The notes under the pieces: generated by a model
Seen by the model: only the letters and a program-made list of their open reading frames with translations
Databases searched by the model: none
What the model was told of the DNA's origin: nothing
Assembly: GCA_965231765.1 (NCBI GenBank)
Contig: OZ246887.1
Location: forward strand, 992,001-1,056,000
Source: JAAXHF01 sp963665955
GTDB taxonomy: Bacteria > Desulfobacterota > Binatia > Bin18
DNA: 64,000 nt
Direction of reading: 5' to 3'
Shown here: positions 57,009-64,000 of the stretch, in pieces
Position numbering within the stretch: the first letter of the stretch is position 1
Layout of the letters: each line of letters starts with the position of its first letter
Translations under genes and position numbers: made by a program

Positions 57009-57722
57009 ATGAACCAGAAACCTGATTTGAAGAATTTGACTGGAGCAGGCGTACGCATTGCGCTCATCGACAGTGGCATAAATGCAGAACACTCGCATGT
57101 CGAGTCGGTTGCTGGTGGGATTGGCTTTTCTTTGGCGGACGATGGCACTATCCAAGACAGTCAGGACTACAGCGACCAACTTGGTCACGGGACTGCCCTC
57201 GCGGGTATTCTGCGGGCCAAAGCACCTCAGGCTGAACTGTACGCGGTGAAGATTTTTGCTGATCGGCTCGGCGGTCCGATTGCCGTTTTGGAAGCTGGCC
57301 TGCGGTGGACGATCGAGCACCACATACAGATTATCAATCTCAGCTTAGGAACAAACAAGCCAGAGCACCGAGAGCGGCTTGCTACACTTGTTGACCAAGC
57401 CTGCACTGAAGGATTAATTCTTGTCGCCTCCTCACCACCGGGCCTGACCGAGATGTTCCCGGCTGCGTTGCCTGGGGTTATTGGCGTGGCTGGAGATGAT
57501 CAGTGTGGCTGGGAAGCGTACCGCTATATCCCAAACGATCCTATTCCGTTTCGTGCCCATTCCCAGCCACGCCCCCTGCCGGGCTTGCCGCAGGAACGCA
57601 ATTTCCGTGGGCATAGTTTTGCTTCAACACACGTTTCGGCTTTACTCGCGCGACACGTCCAACAGCACCCCAGGCTCACAGTCGAAGAGGCAAAAGCCTT
57701 CCTCATGACCTACCCAGACTAA
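57009..57722 (+). CDS. qhpE: Subtilisin-like protease for gamma-subunit leader removal
   Basis: About 237 residues, cytoplasmic S8 protease without signal or pro-domain. The catalytic triad is Asp in IALIDSGIN, His in LGHGTALAG and Ser in RGHSFASTHVSA. In the studied systems QhpE trims the QhpC leader after QhpD has cross-linked it. It stands divergent from qhpA, the layout expected for this locus. The start is uncertain: ATG 57009 or ATG 56982, neither with a good ribosome site. It converges with qhpF, with 16 bp between stops. Confidence 0.88.
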   Translation: MNQKPDLKNLTGAGVRIALIDSGINAEHSHVESVAGGIGFSLADDGTIQDSQDYSDQLGHGTALAGILRAKAPQAELYAVKIFADRLGGPIAVLEAGLRWTIEHHIQIINLSLGTNKPEHRERLATLVDQACTEGLILVASSPPGLTEMFPAALPGVIGVAGDDQCGWEAYRYIPNDPIPFRAHSQPRPLPGLPQERNFRGHSFASTHVSALLARHVQQHPRLTVEEAKAFLMTYPD

Positions 57723-57738
57723 ATGTTCGGTATAGGGT

Positions 57739-59502
57739 CTAAGCTTTCACCGCCCCCTTCTGACCCTCGTCTTGTAATACTGCCTGTACCCCGCTCGGTA
57801 AAACGGTTTCGTCTCCATACAGTCCTTGCCAGGCGATGCGACCGTCATCAAAGATAAGAATGGGATCACCCACGTGCAGAGATGAAAGGCGATGGGTCAC
57901 AACAATGACCGTCCCGTCCTGCATAAACGTCTCTAACGCCTCACGGATCTCGGCTTCACTCGTCACATCAAGCCCAGACAGTGCCTCATCCAGTATCAAC
58001 ACAGTTGGACGTTTGAGGACTGCGCGGGCCAGAGCAATACGCTGCTTCTGTCCGGCAGAGAGCCGTGCCCCGCGCTCACCAACCAGCGTGTGGTAACCGT
58101 GTGGCAGAGACACAATAAAATCATGCAGTCCGACAGTTTTTGAGGCGGCTCTAACAGCATCCTCAGACACCTCAGGATCAGTATACCGAATATTCTCAAG
58201 CACCGAGGCATGGAAGAGCACCGGCTCATGTCCAACCAGTACAATTGAGCTGCGCAGCCAGTGAATCTCACACTCGGAGAGAGGCTGTCCGTCAAGAAGG
58301 ATAGTACCAACTTGGGGTTCGTATATACGTACTAATAAATCCGCGAGCGTCGATTTCCCAGTGCCACTCGGGCCGAGGATCGTCAGCCGCCCGCCGGCAG
58401 GAATAGAAAAACTCACATCCCGCAAAATTGCTTCGTCCGGATTGTAGGCAAAAGATACGTTGCGGAATTCGATATCTCCCCGGAAGTCAACAATCTGTTT
58501 GCCGTGTCCAAGTCGTTCAACGTGCTGCTGACCAAGGTCGAGGAATTCAAAAATGCGATCGACGGACACCCCTGCGCGTTCAATCCGCAGATACAGATCC
58601 ATCAAGACTTGGAGCGGACTGAAGGCTCGTGACTGATAGGCCGAGAAGGCAACCAGCCCACCAATACTCATCTGGCCTTCAATGACCAGATAGCCGCCAT
58701 ACAGAGTGGTCAACGCTCCACCCAGGAACGTGGTCGCCGTCGAGGCCGTGCTGGCGAAATAGCCGAGCATTTCAAAACGTGTCACAATCTTCACGAACTG
58801 TTCACCTAAGACTCCTAACCGCCCCAGCTGCACCTGCTCGGCTCCGAACAGTTTGATAAAACGCACCGAGGATAAGGATTCAATCAAGAAAGAAGAGATC
58901 TCGGCATTCAGTTCGCGCACCCGCCGCGTCTCATCGACCATCAACGGCCGGACCTTCTGGACGCCGTACAGCTGCAGCGGCAACACAATCAGACTGACCA
59001 GAAAAAGCTGCCAGTTCAGCCAGACGAGGAAGGCCACGGTCGCGATCAATACAAAGATATTTGTGACAAAGGTAAAGGCGGCATCGGTGAGGACAGACTG
59101 GACCTCAGCGATATCTGTATTAAGACGTGAGAGCAAATCGCCAACTCTGTTTTGCGTGTGAAAACGCACAGACAAAGCCTGCAGATGGCCAAACAAGTGC
59201 TGGCGCAGGGAGAACAGAATACGCGCCGTGATCTGGGTGTAATAATAGCGGTTGAACGCACCGATGACATACCCAGCCGCAGTCACCCCAACCATGACCC
59301 CGCTCAGCACAAACAGCAAATGTAGGTTTTTGGCCAACAGGACATCGTCGATCAATATTTTGGTGAAAATCGGCCACAACAGCCCCAACAGTGTCCCAAA
59401 CAGAGACAGTCCAAAGACAAGAATCAAGCGCCGAACAAAGGGCCTGACAAAAGGCAGCAGGCGGCGGAAACGGGAGAGAGAGGAAGCGAAAGAGGGCATC
59501 AT
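57739..59502 (-). CDS. qhpF: ABC transporter (fused permease/ATPase) of the qhp locus
   Basis: A 588-residue half-transporter. About six membrane helices (residues 10-310, starting FRRLLPFVRPFVRRLILVFGLSLFGTLLGLLWPIF) precede an ATPase with Walker A GPSGTGKST, signature LSAGQ and Walker B VLILDEALSGLD. It is expected to export the matured QhpC to the periplasm. ATG 59502 starts the normal domain; the frame continues 70 codons upstream across the neighbouring divergent gene without similarity. The ribosome site is weak. Confidence 0.88.
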   Translation of the reverse strand: MMPSFASSLSRFRRLLPFVRPFVRRLILVFGLSLFGTLLGLLWPIFTKILIDDVLLAKNLHLLFVLSGVMVGVTAAGYVIGAFNRYYYTQITARILFSLRQHLFGHLQALSVRFHTQNRVGDLLSRLNTDIAEVQSVLTDAAFTFVTNIFVLIATVAFLVWLNWQLFLVSLIVLPLQLYGVQKVRPLMVDETRRVRELNAEISSFLIESLSSVRFIKLFGAEQVQLGRLGVLGEQFVKIVTRFEMLGYFASTASTATTFLGGALTTLYGGYLVIEGQMSIGGLVAFSAYQSRAFSPLQVLMDLYLRIERAGVSVDRIFEFLDLGQQHVERLGHGKQIVDFRGDIEFRNVSFAYNPDEAILRDVSFSIPAGGRLTILGPSGTGKSTLADLLVRIYEPQVGTILLDGQPLSECEIHWLRSSIVLVGHEPVLFHASVLENIRYTDPEVSEDAVRAASKTVGLHDFIVSLPHGYHTLVGERGARLSAGQKQRIALARAVLKRPTVLILDEALSGLDVTSEAEIREALETFMQDGTVIVVTHRLSSLHVGDPILIFDDGRIAWQGLYGDETVLPSGVQAVLQDEGQKGAVKA

Positions 59503-59636
59503 AAAGTGATCCAGTGGGGAATATTCACACCATCCAGGCTTTGCTAAGGTTTGATCTCGTTCCTCTGGCTTTTCATAGCCGATCACACCTGAACCCGCCA
59601 GAGGAACGAGATCCCCAAGGGAGCAGGCCAGATAGC

Positions 59637-61115
59637 ATGCCTCAGACAGCAGCGCAGCCAATCCCAACCAGCGCAGATATAGTCGTGGCCGGAGGCGGAC
59701 CAGCCGGGGCAACGATTGCCCGCCTGTTAGCCGACTACGGTTTCCACGTCGTACTCATCGAAAAACGCCGATTTCCTCGGTACCAGATTGGCGAATCGCT
59801 CACCCCACGTATTCTTCCCCTATTTGACTTTCTCGGTATCCGTTCCCGCATTGAAGCAGCCGGTTTTCTCCCGATTACTGGTCACACCGTGTGCTGGGGA
59901 AGTCCACAGCCTCGGACGGCTTATTACAGCCCGGATCGGATGCGACATGGATTCCAGGTCTGGCGCCCTGACTTCGACAGTCTGCTCCTCGAACATGCTC
60001 GGCAGAGCGATGTTCAAATTGTTGAGGGGCAAGCTGTGACTGGGATGCGTTTTCACGCTGGAGATAGGGTCACGCTCCAGACCACGTCTCAGCAGCGGAT
60101 CACGGCTTCGTTCTTTATCGATGCGACGGGCCATTCCGGCCTGCTTGCCGGTCAAGGCTGGCGGCAGCGTGACCCTATTTTTCAAACGCTGGCGATTACG
60201 GCGTACTGGCATGGGGTCCAAGAAGAGGACGGCGTCGATCGCGGCAATACCCTGATAGAAGCCTACCCAAACGGCATGCTGTGGTCCCTGCCCCTGCATA
60301 CCGGGCTGCGCAACGTGACTGTGCTGCTTGACTGGTCGGCTGGTCAGCAGATCCGTGAGACCAGCCTGGCCGAGTTCTACACATCCGAACTTGGCCAGGC
60401 CGCCTACACAAGCTCCCTCTTGCATGGAGCGCAGATCAGGATCTCGCCTCGTGCGTGTGACGCCTCGCTGTATACAGCCACGACATTTGCGACCGAGCGG
60501 GCGCTTTTAGTTGGCGATGCGGGGCTCTTTATCGATCCGCTGTCATCAGAAGGAGTCCACAAAGCAATGGCCTCTGCCATAACTGGCGCAGTCGTGGTGA
60601 ATACGATTTTGCGGCGGCCGTGGATGCGTTCTCAGGCCATAGCCTTCTACCACGAGCGCCAACAACAGACGTATGACTCACACTATCAGCAATCCGTTGC
60701 CTATTATCGCGAAGAACGCCGCTGGTCCGAGCAGGTGTTCTGGCAACGCCGGGCCGGGGCAATGCTGCAAGCCCAGCCCCAAGCGCCGCCTCTCTTATCC
60801 CAGCCCCAAACGCTGTCCCACTTACAGTGGTCTTCGACGGTCAGTATCGAACAACGCCCAACGATCGAAGGAGTCTATATCGAGCTTCGAGAAGCGGCCA
60901 TCACTCCTCGTTATCCAAATGGGGTACGCTATCTTGATCGCGTCTGTGTCCCGACGCTGCTCAGGGTCGTAAAACGCAATCCTGCAATTGGTGCGATTAT
61001 TCCGGCCTACCTGGGTCACCCTGATGGAAAAGACTGTCCACCAGAGGCAGTCAGGCAAGTCTTAGCGCGTTGCTATCAAGAAGGGCTGCTGGTCAAGGTG
61101 CCAGCATATGCTTAG
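59637..61115 (+). CDS. qhpG: FAD-dependent monooxygenase of the qhp locus
   Basis: A 492-residue flavoprotein of the halogenase/hydroxylase group: VVAGGGPAGATIARLLADYGFHVVLIEKRRFPRYQIGESLTPRILP at the start (FAD ADP motif and GES), and LLVGDAGLFIDPLSSEGVHKAM (second FAD motif). In characterised loci QhpG adds two oxygens to the Trp that becomes CTQ. The family start is at ATG 59637; the frame is open to 59514, overlapping the start of qhpF, without similarity. The last 120 residues form a helical C-terminal domain. Confidence 0.88.
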   Translation: MPQTAAQPIPTSADIVVAGGGPAGATIARLLADYGFHVVLIEKRRFPRYQIGESLTPRILPLFDFLGIRSRIEAAGFLPITGHTVCWGSPQPRTAYYSPDRMRHGFQVWRPDFDSLLLEHARQSDVQIVEGQAVTGMRFHAGDRVTLQTTSQQRITASFFIDATGHSGLLAGQGWRQRDPIFQTLAITAYWHGVQEEDGVDRGNTLIEAYPNGMLWSLPLHTGLRNVTVLLDWSAGQQIRETSLAEFYTSELGQAAYTSSLLHGAQIRISPRACDASLYTATTFATERALLVGDAGLFIDPLSSEGVHKAMASAITGAVVVNTILRRPWMRSQAIAFYHERQQQTYDSHYQQSVAYYREERRWSEQVFWQRRAGAMLQAQPQAPPLLSQPQTLSHLQWSSTVSIEQRPTIEGVYIELREAAITPRYPNGVRYLDRVCVPTLLRVVKRNPAIGAIIPAYLGHPDGKDCPPEAVRQVLARCYQEGLLVKVPAYA

Positions 61116-61120
61116 TGTTT

Positions 61121-61149
61121 CAGGTGGCTGGGCTCCGCTTATCCACCTG
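61121..61149. repeat. Inverted repeat CAGGTGG-N15-CCACCTG
   Basis: A 7-bp stem around a GGGCTCCGCTTAT-containing loop, directly after qhpG and between convergent genes. It resembles the GTGGATAAGCG...ATCCACC dispersed repeat at 38321. It may help stop transcription. Confidence 0.5.
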
Positions 61150-61176
61150 ACGGGGACGATACGGGACGAGAGGCAA

Positions 61177-61743
61177 TTATGGAGAATCCAGAGAACCAGT
61201 GGCATTCACCAGTCGATAATCCTGGGCTAAATCGTCCAAGAGCGATCCCAGCGCAGCTTCTACGCTGTGGACAAAGCTGGTTCGCAAGGTCAGGGTCAAT
61301 TGTCCTGCGGCCCATGTGGGAGCGAGCATTGTGACTTGCTCAGTCCGCGTCAAATGCACGATTTGACGGACTTCCACGTCGAGACAATAAGCCAACACAC
61401 TGCTCGGATGCTCAGTCGTGTGGAGTGACAGGACTAATACGGTCGGAAAATCGCCAACCGGAATAGAAGTCCGGCGTAAGCGCTCACGAGCGGCAATCTT
61501 GAGCCGTACGCTGTCCACACCGAGCGAACGAGCAGCTCGACTCAGCGTCCCAACCTCAATCCGGAAGCCTTTGACGCCATCCAAGGTTATCGCGTCAGCG
61601 CCAGCGCTGAATGCCTGACTGGGGCATGAGAAGAGGAGCACTATGCTGAGGATCGCCCAGCGGCACAACCGGCACAACCGGCACAACCGGCATAACAAGG
61701 ATCGCTGCGCTAAGGACTGAGTGAAGAGAGAGTCTGTGGCCAT
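61177..61743 (-). CDS. Secreted hypothetical protein with a repeat-bearing signal peptide
   Basis: A 188-residue protein that I do not recognise. Residues 18-28 repeat C-R-L (CRLCRLCRLCR), encoded by four 9-bp copies at 61661-61696. The following WAILSIVLLFSCPSQAFSA looks like a signal sequence with a cleavage site after FSA. The mature part is strand-rich (GVKGFRIEVGTLSRAARSLGVDSVRLKIAARERL; LTLTLRTSFVHSVEAALGSLL). It probably faces the periplasm. The next gene upstream on the same strand (61764) is only 20 bp away, so the two form an operon. The function is unknown. Confidence 0.6.
   Translation of the reverse strand: MATDSLFTQSLAQRSLLCRLCRLCRLCRWAILSIVLLFSCPSQAFSAGADAITLDGVKGFRIEVGTLSRAARSLGVDSVRLKIAARERLRRTSIPVGDFPTVLVLSLHTTEHPSSVLAYCLDVEVRQIVHLTRTEQVTMLAPTWAAGQLTLTLRTSFVHSVEAALGSLLDDLAQDYRLVNATGSLDSP
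61661..61696. repeat. Four tandem copies of CGGCACAAC (9 bp)
   Basis: Three exact copies and one with a single change (CGGCATAAC), inside the signal-peptide region of the gene at 61177. Because 9 is a multiple of 3, copy-number changes would lengthen or shorten the protein without a frameshift. Confidence 0.85.
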
Positions 61744-61763
61744 TTTTTCCTGCTCAGTTCTGG

Positions 61764-62249
61764 TTACTCAGTCCTCTTATCCCTCGTCTCCTTCTCATAT
61801 TGAAGCTCGACTGCCTTCTCAATCAGGCCAAACAAACGCGTCTGTTTTTCATGCGGGAGTGATTGGAGCGCTTTTTGGATCAATTCGGTACTTTCAGACA
61901 GTTCGCGAGCTGATGCGTCGGCGCCTTTTTGGGCGACTGAGACAAACGACTCACGTTCCCGAGGCGACAGCCCTTGGAGTGCCTCGGCATATAGCTTGTC
62001 CATTTCCTTCCGCTCTTCGGCAGCCAGGAGTTTTTTCCCTTCGCGTGACATCTCTAGGCCTCGCCTGGCTGCCGGAATGCCTGCTTGCTCCATGATATCC
62101 CGCCAGCCTTCTCGGGGAACTGGCCGGTACGTATACACCAGCGCAATCAGGACCGCAAAGACGACGAGGGCACTCATGACCAGCCAGCTGCCGCGCTTTG
62201 ATGGAGGAGATGTTAGAGCAGATTCTGAAGCGGATTCATGTGTCGCCAT
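61764..62249 (-). CDS. Single-pass membrane protein, 161 residues
   Basis: A short polar start, one membrane helix (WLVMSALVVFAVLIALVYTY, about 22-41), then about 115 residues of charged helix (IMEQAGIPAARRGLEMSREGKKLLAAEERKEMDKLYAEAL...). LSPRERESFVSVAQKGA and LPHEKQTRLFGLIEKAVELQ read as two similar helical units. No family is known to me. It probably sits in the inner membrane with the helical part on one side. It shares a strand and 20-bp spacing with the secreted protein at 61177 and is divergent from the gene at 62325. Confidence 0.6.
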   Translation of the reverse strand: MATHESASESALTSPPSKRGSWLVMSALVVFAVLIALVYTYRPVPREGWRDIMEQAGIPAARRGLEMSREGKKLLAAEERKEMDKLYAEALQGLSPRERESFVSVAQKGADASARELSESTELIQKALQSLPHEKQTRLFGLIEKAVELQYEKETRDKRTE

Positions 62250-62324
62250 GCGTGTTCATTAAAGGACTTTCAACCGAGCGACAAGAGTGGCTCTTTTCTT
62301 GCCGAGCCGCTATGGTATATCCGC

Positions 62325-62969
62325 ATGACAGGCCAGCGGCACGAATCACAGCCGACTATTCGGTTCCCCGAAATCGTAGGACGAGTGGGCGTTGTGGGTG
62401 GAACACCACAAGACACAACGCAGCTGTGTGTCGGGCTCGCCCTTCGTCAGGCCCAACAACGCGGTCTCGTCCTGTGCCTGGACGCGCGAAGAGATACGCA
62501 GACAGAAATCCAGTTCCGTCTTTTGCTACGAGAGAATGCCCGCTATATTCCGCTGCCGCCCTCGGGAAGGTTGCCGAAAGAGATTCCGCACGAAGTCCTG
62601 AATATCGTGGCTCAAGGACTCCAATCCGGGCAAATCCAGCCGACTCAGCCCACGCACCAGGCGGCAGCCCCACCTCCCCTCCTTTTAGTTGATAATGTAA
62701 ATGCCGGAGCAACCTGGGAACGGACGCTCTCCTTCGTTCTCAAGGCTGGGGCAACAGTGGTTTCGTTTTTAGGCTCAGCCGCTGAGGTGGCTTTTGGACG
62801 CTACGATACGCTGCTCGTGCTGCGAGCAGCGGTAGAGGCAGCGGATGAAATCAGTCGCGCCGTGGGGCGCAAAGTGAGCCCGGAGGAGATTATGAGTCTG
62901 CCTGTAGGACAAGGCTGGCTCATTCACTTCACCACAGTCCATCGGGTCAAACTCCTCGACGCGGGCTAA
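62325..62969 (+). CDS. Hypothetical protein with RecA-like features
   Basis: About 214 residues. Residues 20-50 (GRVGVVGGTPQDTTQLCVGLALRQAQQRGLVLCLDARRD) look like a strand, phosphate-binding-like loop and helix, then a second strand, but the loop lacks the GKT of a true Walker A. PPLLLVDNV could be a Walker-B-like strand, and the end (GQGWLIHFTTVHRVKLLDAG) is strand-rich. So it may be a nucleotide-independent relative of RecA/KaiC-type ATPases; this is weak. The start is uncertain, ATG 62325 or an in-frame ATG at 62238 that overlaps the divergent gene. No ribosome site is seen. Confidence 0.5.
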   Translation: MTGQRHESQPTIRFPEIVGRVGVVGGTPQDTTQLCVGLALRQAQQRGLVLCLDARRDTQTEIQFRLLLRENARYIPLPPSGRLPKEIPHEVLNIVAQGLQSGQIQPTQPTHQAAAPPPLLLVDNVNAGATWERTLSFVLKAGATVVSFLGSAAEVAFGRYDTLLVLRAAVEAADEISRAVGRKVSPEEIMSLPVGQGWLIHFTTVHRVKLLDAG

Positions 62970-63135
62970 AGCTGCTCAGCCTTCAGCTTGTCCAGCGCTC
63001 CGTGCTTCTTGATAATCATAGACCAGGTCAGCACGCAGGAAGACACACCAACAAGCGAGTCGTTTTATGTGCCTACAGGTTCTTCTCCTTGCTCCTCTTA
63101 CCGGGACCGGAGCAAACCAGCCTTAGAGTTGACAA

Positions 63136-63324
63136 GCGCGACACGAGCACGGAATAATCCGGGCCAACAAAACGGCCAAAAAGACGGAAATTGAAGAAAC
63201 GGTCGGGTATGTATATCGAGAAGGGCAACGACTCGGCATCCCCGTCCCTTACACCGAGTTCGCCTATCAAACGCTCAAAGCCATTGAAGACAACTTTGAC
63301 GGCCGAGTCAGCGAAGTCCGCTAA
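63136..63324 (+). pseudogene. Ketopantoate reductase (PanE/ApbA) C-terminal remnant
   Basis: With no start codon, the frame reads ...KKTEIEETVGYVYREGQRLG then IPVPYTEFAYQTLKAIEDN and stops at TAA 63322. This is the C-terminal helix bundle of 2-dehydropantoate 2-reductase-type proteins (KTEID...VVREGRRLGVPTPVNExxYALLKALE). The N-terminal dinucleotide domain is absent from the 165 bp upstream, where nothing else is recognisable. Confidence 0.6.
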
Positions 63325-63475
63325 ACCGAGCCCGGAATACGCAGCACCTCGCCAATCTGGAAATGTGAACTATCCAGGCGGTTTGCCCGCACCAATGCCT
63401 GTACGGAAATGCCATGGCGAGGCGCAATTGGCTCAGGACTTGCGGATAGTCTGCGCCCACGGGCGCGAGGTATGA
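63321..63475 (-). pseudogene. LysM-domain remnant
   Basis: On the minus strand the last 40 residues read IAPRHGISVQALVRANRL, then DSSHFQIGEVLRIPGSV and TAG. This is the second half of a LysM peptidoglycan-binding repeat. The first half is damaged (GRRLSASPEP in place of a GDTLSAIA-type start), and no further domain follows upstream. Its stop shares bases with the stop of the PanE remnant on the other strand. Confidence 0.55.
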
Positions 63476-63621
63476 CCCCAAAGCTCGTCACAACATATCA
63501 GCCCACTATTGAGAAGCTCCGATGTTTTCCCTATGCTATTGGCCAATTCGTTGCGCCCTCAGAAGAATCAGCGCGAAGCGAATCTGAGAGTCAATTTGAG
63601 AATAGGGAGGCATCAGGGATC

Positions 63622-63723
63622 ATGGACAGGAGTCAAGGACAAGGCCCAGCTTGGATGGTATTTTTGGTGTGGATACTTCTTCCACTCCTCCTCTTTTTCC
63701 TCATCATCACATTCACTGGCTGA
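63622..63723 (+). CDS. Small membrane protein, 33 residues
   Basis: Reads MDRSQGQGPAWM, then a single hydrophobic helix (VFLVWILLPLLLFFLIITF) and TG. AGGGATC lies just before the ATG. It ends 15 bp before the SurA-like gene on the same strand, so co-expression is likely. Small one-helix proteins of this kind often assist membrane complexes; no family is known to me. Confidence 0.45.
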   Translation: MDRSQGQGPAWMVFLVWILLPLLLFFLIITFTG

Positions 63724-63738
63724 TAAGGAGATTATGGA

Positions 63739-64000
63739 ATGAGAATGCGCTCAGCGTCCGGTAGTATTGGAATTGCCGGAGCTATTGCCGGTATGCTGCT
63801 GAGTTTACCGACAGTATTGTCCGCCCAAGAAACCCAAGAAACCCCAGCAGCACGAGAAATATTGGCAACAGTCGACGGACAGGCCATCACGGCAGCCGAG
63901 ATTGAAAGGAGCATCAAAGGCCAGATGCTCCGCATCAATAATCAGGTCTATTCGGTCAAAAAAAAAGCCGTTGATGCCCTGATTGCTGACCGCTTGCTGA
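63739..64000 (+). CDS. SurA-N-like periplasmic protein (3' end outside window)
   Basis: The first 87 residues are visible. A signal peptide (SIGIAGAIAGMLLSLPTVLSA) is followed by ILATVDGQAITAAEIERSIKGQMLRINNQVYSVKKKAVDALIADRLL, the SurA N-terminal helical pattern. In this form (VDGxxIT...YxxKxxALDxLIxxRLL) it heads parvulin-type prolyl isomerases or DsbA-like thioredoxin-fold proteins; the catalytic part lies beyond the window, so the type is open. AAGGAG stands 8 bp before ATG 63739. The protein acts in the periplasm on protein folding. Confidence 0.75.
   Translation, partial: MRMRSASGSIGIAGAIAGMLLSLPTVLSAQETQETPAAREILATVDGQAITAAEIERSIKGQMLRINNQVYSVKKKAVDALIADRLL

Overview
The window reads as a chromosomal piece of an uncultured, aerobic, Gram-negative heterotroph. 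The best guess from gene content is a Tectomicrobia (Entotheonella-like), Binatota or deltaproteobacterial-type genome. It holds four CaiB/BaiF CoA-transferases, two luciferase-like (LLM) oxidoreductases, many alpha/beta hydrolases, a thiolase/OB-fold pair, CitE and MaoC family proteins, and a complete quinohemoprotein amine dehydrogenase locus that needs a periplasm. Taxonomy is inference only. I see no rRNA, tRNA or CRISPR array.

Layout. 0-4 kb: end of an MBL-fold hydrolase, a PD-(D/E)XK-like protein, argC, an esterase and a SnoaL-like protein. 4-9.9 kb: a probable neutral-lipid storage module with a WS/DGAT acyltransferase, lipase, phasin-like protein, XRE regulator and Crp/Fnr regulator. 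It is tied together by two operator families that I could align by eye: TGTCA-N6-TGACA in three places and TGCTTGCA-N16-GCTAGCA in three promoters. 9.9-25.1 kb: CoA-thioester and redox metabolism (epoxide-hydrolase-like protein, CitE, CaiB, aldo/keto reductase, VOC, SDR pair, cysE, aminopeptidase P, SlyD-like FKBP, two more CaiB, DUF35 and thiolase). 25.1-27.9 kb: a GC-richer block with a DUF882 protein and a sodium/solute symporter.

27.9-32.7 kb is an AT-richer accessory island. It holds a DUF2442-like/HTH fusion, a frameshifted DUF4160 gene, remnants of small toxin-antitoxin-type genes, and a nuclease-like/DGQHR protein interrupted by one in-frame TAG, which overlaps a Dam-type adenine methylase. 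33-36.3 kb: LLM oxidoreductase, hydrolase and CaiB. 36.3-42.7 kb is the conserved core: L31 type B, prfA, prmC, murA, hisD, hisB.

43-47 kb holds an unusual four-gene operon: a membrane protein with a GrpE-like tail, an Hsp70-like ATPase with its own hydrophobic hairpin, a 160-residue unknown, and a retropepsin-like aspartic protease. 47-51.6 kb: LLM, HMG-CoA-synthase-like/OB-fold fusion, truncated citE, maoC, amidohydrolase. 51.6-61.1 kb: the qhp locus (A, D, C, B on one strand, then E, F, G) with a Tat-exported nitroreductase beside it. 61-64 kb: small membrane or secreted unknowns, two decayed gene ends sharing a stop region, and the start of a SurA-like protein.
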